Shown here one piece after another: positions 56,698 through 64,000 of a stretch of 64,000 bases of DNA; positions within the stretch are counted from its first letter, which is position 1; each line of letters starts with the position of its first letter. The stretch covers positions 1,488,001 through 1,552,000 of the forward strand of contig NZ_CP113939.1 in assembly GCF_029392315.1 (NCBI RefSeq). The letters are read 5' to 3'. Position numbers and translations under genes: made by a program. The notes beneath the pieces are model-generated. The model made no database searches. It saw nothing but the letters and a program-made list of their open reading frames with translations, and was not told the DNA's origin. Source of the DNA: Bifidobacterium sp. ESL0690. Lineage in GTDB: Bacteria; Actinomycetota; Actinomycetes; Actinomycetales; Bifidobacteriaceae.

Positions 56698-57069
56698 TTA
56701 CTTCGCCTTCTTTGCGCCGTACAGGGAGCGTCCCTGCTTGCGGTCCTTGACACCCTGGGTATCGAGCGCGCCGCGCACGATGTGGTAACGCACACCAGGA
56801 AGATCCTTCACACGGCCACCGCGGACGAGCACGATGGAGTGCTCCTGCAGGTTGTGACCCTCGCCCGGAATGTAGGCGGTAACTTCAATGCCGGAGCTCA
56901 GGCGCACACGGGCGACCTTACGCAACGCGGAATTCGGCTTCTTCGGTGTAGTGGTATACACACGGGTGCACACGCCGCGACGCAGCGGGCTGCCCTTCAA
57001 GGCCAAAGTCTTGGATTTCTTTGACTTTGCCTTACGTCCTTTGCGGACAAGTTGTTCTATAGTAGGCAA
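56698..57069 (-). CDS. rpsL: 30S ribosomal protein S12
   Basis: 123 residues. Decoding-centre protein and streptomycin target. The start codon is TTG at 57069 (protein [14 protein letters not shown]) with GGAGA upstream at a fitting distance. [15 protein letters not shown] and [29 protein letters not shown] are intact; the first motif carries the lysine linked to streptomycin resistance, which is present in wild-type form. First gene of the str operon. Confidence 0.96.
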   Translation of the reverse strand: MPTIEQLVRKGRKAKSKKSKTLALKGSPLRRGVCTRVYTTTPKKPNSALRKVARVRLSSGIEVTAYIPGEGHNLQEHSIVLVRGGRVKDLPGVRYHIVRGALDTQGVKDRKQGRSLYGAKKAK

Positions 57070-57515
57070 CTTCAGTTCTCCGATTCGTTAATCATTATTT
57101 CTTGCGGAGCCGCCTCGCTGCAGCCCAATCGACGAATCGAAATGAGACAGCCACAGTCCACCGGCCCGATGGCCCTTCGCTCTCCTGCCGCCGCATTGCT
57201 GCGCGCAATCTAACGAGTTCCGGGATATCCCAGTGCCCACGCCTGTTACATAAGGCATGCCACTGGCACACACAAGTAAGAACTATAACATAGAGCTTCG
57301 GACATTCTGACTTACTTTCGTCAAAAAACAAAATCTGTCGTCTTAATTCGTATCCCCGTCTCTATCTGCTCCAACGAGCTTAACGATTCATCTGTTGAAA
57401 ACATTACCGAGACAAATACGGAATCCATTATCGCTTAACAGACGGCAATCTAGAATAATGAATACAAAGTAGGATACACAATACCAAAAATTTCCTGCAT
57501 AATGGGGCGAGCAAC
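57070..57515. promoter_or_regulatory. Divergent regulatory region upstream of rpsL and the aldehyde dehydrogenase
   Basis: 446 bp with no supported gene. It must hold the str-operon promoter (minus) and that of the aldehyde dehydrogenase (plus). AT-rich stretches near 57280-57480 fit promoters, with TATAGT-like hexamers on the minus strand near 57283, but no convincing -35 partner could be placed. Confidence 0.4.
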
Positions 57516-58874
57516 ATGACTGATACCTGCGAAGAGACAGTAAAACAATTGCACCGTTCATTCGATGAGGGAATCTCGCGTCCTCTTGCTTGGAGGCGTG
57601 AACAGCTTGAACGAATGAAACGGATGATCACGGCCCATCACAAGGACATCGAACGGGCGGTGTACCTCGACCTAGGCAAGCCTGCGGCCGAAACCGCGCT
57701 GATGGAAATCAAGCTCGTGCTTGACGAAATTGCGTTTGTCAAGCCACGACTGGGGCGCTGGAGCGGGCGACACCATGTAGCCATGCCCCTCTTGATGCAA
57801 CCGGCGAGAAGCTGGACGATAGCCGAGCCCAAAGGCGTGGTGTTGGTGATTTCGCCGTGGAACTACCCGCTGATGCTGAGTCTGGAGCCGATGGTCGACG
57901 CCATCGCAGCCGGCAATTGTGTATGTCTCAAGCCTTCCGAGCTCTCCCCTAATACCAGTGCATTGCTGCAACGGCTGATTGGCAAATATCTCGATCCGCG
58001 GGCATTTGCCGTAGTTCAGGGAGCCGTGCCGGAAACCACGGAACTGCTGAAACAGCCCTTCAACCATATTTTTTATACCGGCAACGGGAAGGTCGGCTCG
58101 ATCGTCATGAAAGCCGCGGCGAAACAGCTTACGCCGGTTACACTCGAACTTGGCGGCAAATCTCCCGTGTTCGTGGACGCGAGCGCCAATCTCGATGTCG
58201 CCGCCGGACGCATTGCTTGGGGCCGGTTTACGAACGCGGGACAGACCTGCGTGGCACCGGATTATGTCTTGACCACTCCCGATTTAGTCGAACCGCTGGC
58301 CCGGAAAATGGCGGCTTTTACACGGAAGTTCTTTGGCGACAACCCGGCAGAATCCTTAAGTTACGCACGAATCGTCAATACCAAACAATTCGACAGGCTT
58401 TTGAATCTACTGCCGGCCGAGGGAAAAGCGTTCAGTGGCGGCGAAACCAATCGCGAACGTCTTTATATCGCACCGACCATCCTCACCAACGTCGACCCGC
58501 ATGACCCAGTGATGCAGGAGGAAATCTTCGGCCCGATTCTACCGATTCTTCCTGTACAAGACGCCCAGGAAGCCGTGACCTTCATCAACAGACGCCCGAA
58601 ACCGCTTGCCCTGTATGTATTCTCCCGCTCGAAAGCCACTCGGCTACTGTTCGAGCGCCATACCAGCTCCGGCGCGCTTGGCTTCAACCTTCCGCTCGGT
58701 CACCTGCTTTCCAGCCGTCTCCCCTTCGGCGGCATCGGTGCCTCCGGCATGGGTTCCTACCACGGCAAAGCCGGTTTCCTGGAATTCAGCCACGTCAAAA
58801 CTGTGACGAGCAAGCCGACGTTCCCCGACACGCTGCGGTTGGCTTACCCACCATACAGAAAGTGCCAAAAATGA
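57516..58874 (+). CDS. NAD(P)-dependent aldehyde dehydrogenase, class-3-like
   Basis: 452 residues. Oxidises aldehydes to acids. Oxyanion Asn in [19 protein letters not shown], cofactor region [13 protein letters not shown] and [18 protein letters not shown], general base Glu in [14 protein letters not shown], catalytic Cys in [15 protein letters not shown]. Short length and lack of the long N-terminal extension match class 3 (fatty or aromatic aldehydes). Monocistronic. Confidence 0.92.
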   Translation: MTDTCEETVKQLHRSFDEGISRPLAWRREQLERMKRMITAHHKDIERAVYLDLGKPAAETALMEIKLVLDEIAFVKPRLGRWSGRHHVAMPLLMQPARSWTIAEPKGVVLVISPWNYPLMLSLEPMVDAIAAGNCVCLKPSELSPNTSALLQRLIGKYLDPRAFAVVQGAVPETTELLKQPFNHIFYTGNGKVGSIVMKAAAKQLTPVTLELGGKSPVFVDASANLDVAAGRIAWGRFTNAGQTCVAPDYVLTTPDLVEPLARKMAAFTRKFFGDNPAESLSYARIVNTKQFDRLLNLLPAEGKAFSGGETNRERLYIAPTILTNVDPHDPVMQEEIFGPILPILPVQDAQEAVTFINRRPKPLALYVFSRSKATRLLFERHTSSGALGFNLPLGHLLSSRLPFGGIGASGMGSYHGKAGFLEFSHVKTVTSKPTFPDTLRLAYPPYRKCQK

Positions 58875-58940
58875 AAAACCAGTGATTCAAGAGCAGACAA
58901 TATCTCTGCACCATAAGTAGCAGCAATCAGAGGCATCTTC

Positions 58941-59678
58941 TTATCGCGAGATGCCTTTTGCAGAGGAAGCCTCAATATCCTTCTCTAACATCTGTTCAAT
59001 GTGCTCAAGACGCTGAGACAACTCCTCAATCTGCTGACGGGTTATCTCCGTATTCTTTTCTTCATCGACACTTACTTCGTCGACGATCCACGAACCGAAT
59101 GTTCCCGTGACAACGCCAATAATGCCGATGCCCGCGACCATGAGAAAGAACGCTATCAATCTTCCGGTTGCAGTGACGGGAGCATAGTCGCCATATCCTA
59201 CGGTGGTGATGGTCACGAATGTCCACCACAAAGCATCCGGCCACGTTGTAATGGTGGCTCCTGGAGCGTGACGTTCTGCGTCAAGGACAGCGAGAGATCC
59301 TACGATTATCAGAAGAACCGCACTCGCCACCACATACATGATGATTTTGCCCCGGAGCGCCATGCCACTGGTCTTGTGCAAAGCATTGAGCGCACTGAGA
59401 ACACGCAGCGCCCGCAATGGCCTGATAATCGGCAAAACGACAACAGCCAAGTCAAACAGATGCGACTTGAAGAAATCCCATTTACCATCAGCCAGTATAA
59501 AAGAAACCAAGTAGTCAATGACAAAAAGCAGCCACAGTACATTCATGGACCATTCTGAAACGGTGTTCCACATTCCTCTCGGTTCTGCAAGAATCTGCCA
59601 CGCATAAATCACAAGAAAAACAACCGAAAGAATCGTCAATGGCCATTCTGTGGCCGACTCCCATCTTTTCAATCTCAT
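58941..59678 (-). CDS. Voltage-gated-like potassium channel
   Basis: 245 residues from the ATG at 59678; a GTG at 59696 is possible. Six-helix topology: S1 (about 10-30), S2 (45-65), S3 (75-90), an S4-like segment with regularly spaced arginines (RPLRALRVL), S5, then the pore WWTFVTITTVGYGDYAP with the K+ selectivity filter TVGYGD, and S6. The C-terminal ~35 residues form a short coiled coil (EITRQQIEELSQRLEHIEQML). Confidence 0.85.
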   Translation of the reverse strand: MRLKRWESATEWPLTILSVVFLVIYAWQILAEPRGMWNTVSEWSMNVLWLLFVIDYLVSFILADGKWDFFKSHLFDLAVVVLPIIRPLRALRVLSALNALHKTSGMALRGKIIMYVVASAVLLIIVGSLAVLDAERHAPGATITTWPDALWWTFVTITTVGYGDYAPVTATGRLIAFFLMVAGIGIIGVVTGTFGSWIVDEVSVDEEKNTEITRQQIEELSQRLEHIEQMLEKDIEASSAKGISR

Positions 59679-59815
59679 AATGATAATTCTCTTCACACTG
59701 CAAGACGTATTACATATAGGTTATAGCAAATCGACTTATCTCCGCTTCGGATAACATAGAACAACGAACTTTATATACGACACCACGTCATTGACAATAT
59801 CCAGTCTGCATCATT

Positions 59816-60739
59816 TCAGAAAAGCGTAGGCTGTTCGGCGACTGACCCGTGGTTAAGGACCTTTTCGATGGCAACGTAACGCGTGGTGAGCCTGTTATGT
59901 TCGTCGAGCGCCTTTTCAACACGCATGACAACCCTGTATATATCATTGGCACGCAGTGCTTCTTCACCATCAAGTATTTTCTTCTTGAAAGCCTCGTCCT
60001 CAAGCGCGACGAATTGCGTTTTGATGCCGTCGGTCACACGCCATTTGCCATTGGGACGGAAAGAGGGATCAAGCGCCTGCACAACCATTTCCGCAGAGGA
60101 TTCAGTGGTATCCTCCTCTTTTGTGTTGTAGTGAGCGAAGCCATCGGCTTCTTCGGAGTCCACATTCTCAGAACCGTGTTCGTTGCGCAACTCGACAGAA
60201 TCGATACCATCCGTAAGCGCGGGAGCAGTAGCATCCTTGACAGCTTGCGTGAAGCGTTCGTCGGTGACAAGCGCAAGGGATGTCTTAGTGGCTTTAATCT
60301 TGGTTCCGTCTGCAAGTTCTACATCGATTTCGCTGAACGCGTCGGCCTCGGGTTTTTCATCTACTTTCTTAGGCTTACCATGCTTGATAATCCTTTTGAA
60401 AAGCCGTACGGCTTTCATGGCAATGTCGGAGAGCCCATCGACAGCGAGAATTGCAGTCACTGTAGTGCCGGTGAGAACAGCTGGACCTTCCTGCATAATG
60501 TGAACAATGAGATCGACTACGAACGAGCCTTCTTCCGTCGCCTTTGCATTGAGCTTCACACGAGCCTCAGGAGCCACCTGTTCTTGCACGGCGTCGAACA
60601 TTGCAGAGAACGCAAGAAGGGCAGGCGCAAGTTGCTTGACATCAATCTCGTGGTTGTCCAACGCGGTTCCGTCATATTTAACATAAAACTTCTCAACCGC
60701 TTGAACATCATCATTGGTATTCTGCTGCGCTTGTTCCAT
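59816..60739 (-). CDS. Soluble protein of unknown function
   Basis: 307 residues from the ATG at 60739; no clear RBS. Begins NDDVQAVEKFYVKYDGTALDNHEIDVKQLAPALLAFSAMFDAVQEQ; a hydrophobic segment (about 85-120) contains IMQEGPAVLTGTTVTAILAV. Acidic linker about 205-225, and a beta-rich end. I recall similar N termini in accessory bacterial proteins of unknown function but cannot name the family with confidence. Located between the potassium channel gene and tRNA-His. Confidence 0.6.
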   Translation of the reverse strand: MEQAQQNTNDDVQAVEKFYVKYDGTALDNHEIDVKQLAPALLAFSAMFDAVQEQVAPEARVKLNAKATEEGSFVVDLIVHIMQEGPAVLTGTTVTAILAVDGLSDIAMKAVRLFKRIIKHGKPKKVDEKPEADAFSEIDVELADGTKIKATKTSLALVTDERFTQAVKDATAPALTDGIDSVELRNEHGSENVDSEEADGFAHYNTKEEDTTESSAEMVVQALDPSFRPNGKWRVTDGIKTQFVALEDEAFKKKILDGEEALRANDIYRVVMRVEKALDEHNRLTTRYVAIEKVLNHGSVAEQPTLF

Positions 60740-60869
60740 ACAGACGATTGTAACGGCAAGCACGAACGAGGACTGTATAAAACGATAGAACAGACAAGAG
60801 AACGATTTTACGGTCGCGCATGTAATCGTTACTAATCGTTACCGGAACCCGGAAGGTTCGAAAACTGGA

Positions 60870-60899
60870 AATCCCCGGAACGTTAATATTCCAGGGATT
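60870..60899 (-). terminator. Hairpin downstream of tRNA-His
   Basis: 11-bp stem 60870-60880 / 60889-60899 with one G-U pair in the RNA and an 8-nt loop, just after the tRNA 3' end; a modest T-rich stretch follows. Confidence 0.65.
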
Positions 60900-60901
60900 G
60901 A

Positions 60902-60977
60902 TGGGGTGGCCAACGCGGTTCGAACGCGCGACCTTCTGAACCACAATCAGATGCTCTACCTGCTGAGCTATGGCCAC
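60902..60977 (-). tRNA. tRNA-His (GTG anticodon)
   Basis: Cloverleaf on the minus strand: acceptor GTGGCCA pairing with TGGCCAC, D arm AGCTCAGCAGGTAGAGC, anticodon arm TCTGA-TTGTGGT-TCAGA with anticodon GTG, T arm CGCGCGTTCGAACCGCG. The 3' CCA is encoded, and the base before position 1 is G, as needed for the extra G-1 of tRNA-His. Confidence 0.93.
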
Positions 60978-61171
60978 CATCGAAGTGTGAAATCGACCGA
61001 CTCAATGAGCCGAATCAACATCCGCACAACAGATAAGAACTATACATGATTCTCTTGACCTTGGGCAACCGGCGCGTCGCGTAATCACGCCAACTCGGTC
61101 ATGCTTCACACTTGTTGCCCCGGTTCGTCGTTTTTGCCTTCCGGTCACAACGAACGAAAAAACACAATAAA

Positions 61172-62230
61172 TCATTGCTTCGGAGGAGCTGTGGACTCGC
61201 CCTTGATGAGATGCTCAGAAACATCACCTTCGGAAGAATCGCTGGAATTTTGCTGGTTCTTGTCCCCCAACAAATACCTGACCGACCGGGTGCCCATTCC
61301 CCTGAAGTCCTGTTTCCAAGTGGTGATACTCGGATAGGACAGCACGGAAATCGGGTTGCCGTCGAAACCAGCCACGCTGATGTCCTCAGGCACTTTTTTA
61401 CCAGAAAGAAGGATTCCGCGGATGATACCCACCGCGATTTCGTCGTTGCCTGCGAAAACCGCAGTGACATTGGGCAGATCGGCCAGGGACTGCCCTATCC
61501 CCACCGCTTCATCGGTCTTCCACGTGGAAAGAATAGGCCTGGGCACGGTGGCCCCGGCTTCTCGAAGGGCACGCCGCCAACCACGGGTCCGCGTATATTT
61601 GCTCCCGTCTTCCGGAACCGAAACATGATAAACAGTGCGATGGCCGAGACCCAGAAGATATTTCGTCATCTCGTAGCCGCCTTCGAACGAACCAAAGGCC
61701 AGAGCTTTCGAGGTCGAACTGTTTTCGCCAATAACGGCGGTCGGGACGGACTGTTCGATTTTGGGAATAAGCGAATGCAGCAACGAGCCACGGTCAAGAT
61801 CGATGACGATGCAGCCGGTGGGCTTGTTCATCAGAACGACGTCAAGCGCCTCCTCTGCCTCTTTCAGATCTTCGCCTACCAAAGTGACGCTGACCAGATA
61901 GCCATGGCTGCGGGCTTCGTCCTCGATGCCCTGAATCATCTGAATGGGGCCGAACAGGGAAAAGTCCGTCAGCAATACGGCTATGGTCTTCAGCACATTT
62001 GAATTCAGTGCTTGCGCCACCACGTTGGGATGGTAGTTGAGCACTTCCACAGCTCGGCCGATGGAATTTTTCTTTTCATCGCTCAGATGCGGATTGGAAT
62101 TCAGATACCGCGATACGGAAGCCACAGAGACATTCGCAAGGCGGGCGACATCACGTATTGATGGCGGACGTTTCCTCTTTTGTACCAATTGAACCGATAC
62201 CTCTTCATATTCGCTATTGTTTCCGACCAT
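61172..62230 (-). CDS. LacI-family transcriptional regulator of the ABC sugar locus
   Basis: 352 residues from the ATG at 62230. A ~25-residue basic and acidic N-terminal extension precedes the HTH SIRDVARLANVSVASVSRYLNSNPHLSDEK. The effector-binding domain runs TIAVLLTDFSLFGPIQMIQG... to ITTWKQDFRGMGTRSVRYLLGD, followed by a Ser-rich, Lys-ended tail. Immediately downstream of the permease genes (98-bp gap) on the same strand. Confidence 0.88.
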   Translation of the reverse strand: MVGNNSEYEEVSVQLVQKRKRPPSIRDVARLANVSVASVSRYLNSNPHLSDEKKNSIGRAVEVLNYHPNVVAQALNSNVLKTIAVLLTDFSLFGPIQMIQGIEDEARSHGYLVSVTLVGEDLKEAEEALDVVLMNKPTGCIVIDLDRGSLLHSLIPKIEQSVPTAVIGENSSTSKALAFGSFEGGYEMTKYLLGLGHRTVYHVSVPEDGSKYTRTRGWRRALREAGATVPRPILSTWKTDEAVGIGQSLADLPNVTAVFAGNDEIAVGIIRGILLSGKKVPEDISVAGFDGNPISVLSYPSITTWKQDFRGMGTRSVRYLLGDKNQQNSSDSSEGDVSEHLIKGESTAPPKQ

Positions 62231-62253
62231 GATTCCAAGCCGAAAATTGAAAA

Positions 62254-62265
62254 GCAAACCTTTGC
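62254..62265. promoter_or_regulatory. Possible LacI-type operator upstream of the regulator
   Basis: GCAAACCTTTGC, a palindrome with a 2-base non-symmetric centre, 24 bp upstream of the lacI-like start. A related half-site TTTGCTTT follows near 62281. May mediate autoregulation. Confidence 0.35.
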
Positions 62266-62328
62266 CAACTACTGAAAAACTTTGCTTTCCATGATATTGG
62301 AGGCTCTGTATTTTATTGGCTTATTCCG

Positions 62329-63213
62329 TTATTTCACCGCGCCTCCTGTGATGCCGGAGATGATCTTCTTCTGCGCGAAGGCGAAGATAATCAGCAGCGG
62401 CAGGCTCATCAGGATGATGTAGGCGAAGATCAGATGCCAGTTGTTGAGGTAGAGACCCGCGTTGGCCACGTTGTAGAGGTTCAACGGCAACGTATCCATC
62501 TTTCCGGAAAGGATGAACAGCGCGTAGAAGACATCATTCCAGATATAGAGGATCAGCAGAATCGTTGCGGACGCCATGGTCGGCCCGAGCAACGGCAGGA
62601 CGATCTTGAAGAAGATACGTATCGGGGAAGCTCCGTCGATGCGTGCCGATTCCTCGAGGGACGGCGGAATGGTGCGGATGAACCCGGTGACAAAGAAAAT
62701 CACGGTGGACAGATAGATGCCCACATAGACGCAGATCATGCCAACCGCGGTACCGGAAAGGCCGATCATCTTCAGCAGCATCATCACCGTCACCACTGCG
62801 GGCGGCAGAATCAGGCCGGAGATGCACAGCGAATAGACCACCGACATCGCACGTGTCGTACGACGAGCCAGGATCCAGGAAGCCATCGAGCCCAGGACCA
62901 GAGCAATCAGCACCGACGGCACGGTGACGATAATGCTTCCGAAGAAAGCGGGAATCATCTTGCCGTCACGGATAACCGTTCCGAAATTCTCGAAAAGATG
63001 CCACTTGGTGGGTAGGGAAAGCGAAAGCTGCAACGCCTCCTTCTGATCCTTGCCGGCCGTGACGACCAACAGATAGAACGGCAGACCAAGCGCCACTATG
63101 ACCAGCAATACCAATATCACCACATGCGAGACCTTGCGCCACATAGGCTTCCTGGCATGATAACGACTTGCGTCATCCGCCGTTGGTTTCGCGTCAAAAC
63201 TTGCCATACTCAT
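62329..63213 (-). CDS. Carbohydrate ABC transporter permease (MalG type)
   Basis: 294 residues. Six transmembrane helices; a cytosolic EAA loop ARIDGASPIRIFFKIVLPLLGP contacts the ATPase. The ~30-residue cytosolic N terminus and the end QKKIISGITGGAVK fit the MalG/CUT1 family. GGGAGG lies ~9 nt upstream of the start. Overlaps the stop of the partner permease (ATGA). ATPase probably shared (MsiK-like) and encoded elsewhere. Confidence 0.9.
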   Translation of the reverse strand: MSMASFDAKPTADDASRYHARKPMWRKVSHVVILVLLVIVALGLPFYLLVVTAGKDQKEALQLSLSLPTKWHLFENFGTVIRDGKMIPAFFGSIIVTVPSVLIALVLGSMASWILARRTTRAMSVVYSLCISGLILPPAVVTVMMLLKMIGLSGTAVGMICVYVGIYLSTVIFFVTGFIRTIPPSLEESARIDGASPIRIFFKIVLPLLGPTMASATILLILYIWNDVFYALFILSGKMDTLPLNLYNVANAGLYLNNWHLIFAYIILMSLPLLIIFAFAQKKIISGITGGAVK

Positions 63214-64000
63214 AGAATCTTTGCCTCCCTATGACGCAGATACCAAATCAATGGAATCGCGATGATCATGACCATGATGAACAACACGAGGCTCATGGTC
63301 GTCGACTGAGAATACAGGCCCTGGCCGAATGTGCGCCAGACGAACAGGTTCAGAATCTCGGTGGAACCGCCGGGGCCGCCGGCCGTAGTGGCCTGCACCG
63401 TATCGAACCCGTTCATCGAACCGAGCAGGGACGTGGCGACGTTGAACGTCACCGCAGGGGCGAGCAGCGGGAACTTGATCTTCCAGAAGATCTGCCATCC
63501 GCTTGCGCCGTCGATCTGCGCCGCTTCGAGCACATCCTGGTCGATGGTCTTGAGACCGGACAGATAAATGAGCATGGCCAATCCGGCCCATTTCCAACCC
63601 TGGATCGCAGAAACCACGACGATAGACCAGGTCGTGCTTCCCAGCCACGAAACCTTGACCGCATGGCCCACAAAAACGGCGAGGACCTGGTCAAGAGCAC
63701 CGCCGTTCTTCAATATGGCCTGCCACACATAGCCCACAGCGAGCGCGGACATGAGCACGGGGATGAAGAACAGCACGCGGGCGACGCGATTCAAAGTCGT
63801 GTCCTCTTCCAAAAACACTGCGAGAATCAGACCGAAGAAATTCTGGAAGAACGCCTCGCAGACCGCGAACACCAGAGTGATGCCGAGATCCTTGACAAGG
63901 ATGCCGTTCTTGAACAAGGCATTGAAATTATCAAATCCGTTGAAGTTAATGGTCTGCTTGAACGCCGACCAATCAGTGAACGCATAGATGAAATTCAGAA
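63210..64000 (-). CDS. Carbohydrate ABC transporter permease (MalF type), 5' end outside window
   Basis: The frame runs to the window edge; the visible ~263 residues begin LNFIYAFTDWSAFKQTINFNGFDNFNALF, the usual first extracellular loop of MalF-type permeases. The EAA loop is LEAAQIDGASGWQIFWKIKFPLLAP. Later helices end with LFIMVMIIAIPLIWYLRHREAKIL. Pairs with the MalG-type gene directly downstream. The solute-binding protein would be upstream, outside the window. Confidence 0.9.
   Translation of the reverse strand, partial: LNFIYAFTDWSAFKQTINFNGFDNFNALFKNGILVKDLGITLVFAVCEAFFQNFFGLILAVFLEEDTTLNRVARVLFFIPVLMSALAVGYVWQAILKNGGALDQVLAVFVGHAVKVSWLGSTTWSIVVVSAIQGWKWAGLAMLIYLSGLKTIDQDVLEAAQIDGASGWQIFWKIKFPLLAPAVTFNVATSLLGSMNGFDTVQATTAGGPGGSTEILNLFVWRTFGQGLYSQSTTMSLVLFIMVMIIAIPLIWYLRHREAKIL

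Overview
The window looks like a chromosome segment of a Bifidobacterium or close relative. The basis is gene content rather than any database match: moderately high-GC coding DNA, the str operon (rpsL-rpsG-fusA-tuf), an efp-nusB-carA-carB block, an actinobacterial PriA with degenerate helicase motifs, and a complete pupylation set (pup, pafA, dop, mpa/ARC) without 20S proteasome genes beside it.

Layout. 1-6226 (+): the end of a von Willebrand A-domain gene, a second VWA gene and a membrane-anchored protein, then purB overlapping a large flippase-like membrane protein. 6509-6793 (+): the HU gene with a clear terminator. 6969-9720 (+): an inositol-monophosphatase-like protein lacking usual metal ligands, then pup-pafA. 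9721-10104: a structured, partly duplicated intergenic region between convergent pafA and dop. 10105-14383 (-): aldo/keto reductase-mpa-dop. 14485-22574 (-): fmt, HAD phosphatase, priA, cfa, metK and rpoZ, with hairpin terminators. 22749-25344: a membrane-anchored unknown (-) and divergent ilvD (+).

25345-29700 is a decay zone. A DUF3800 gene carries an in-frame stop and is split by an IS element, which is itself interrupted near the transposase 3' end by a second related IS. Both insertions have 8-bp target duplications. A HicB-like antitoxin remnant with one nonsense codon and one frameshift follows. 29729-36524 holds gmk, a mazE/mazF pair, a set of membrane or secreted unknowns of lower GC (one apparently frameshifted, two tandem lipoprotein-like paralogues) and a divergent XRE regulator.

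36762-45871 (-) is a sugar-acid or ketopentose catabolic locus: YiaL-like protein, 2-hydroxyacid dehydrogenase, a VCBS/FG-GAP-like cytosolic protein, a LyxK-like FGGY kinase, an UlaE/SgbU-like L-ribulose-5-phosphate 3-epimerase, an orphan PTS GatC-type EIIC and an amidohydrolase, with a LacI regulator and two operator-like sites 62 bp apart. It resembles the enterobacterial yia/ula pathways but has no decarboxylase, no TRAP transporter and no EIIA or EIIB. A route from L-xylulose (or a related compound) to L-ribulose-5-phosphate, feeding pentose phosphates to phosphoketolase, is a plausible inference.

46126-57069 (-): carB-carA, nusB with a long acidic tail, efp, and the str operon. 57516-64000: an aldehyde dehydrogenase (+), then on (-) a potassium-channel-like protein, an unknown soluble protein, tRNA-His, a LacI regulator and two sugar ABC permeases, the second running off the window edge.
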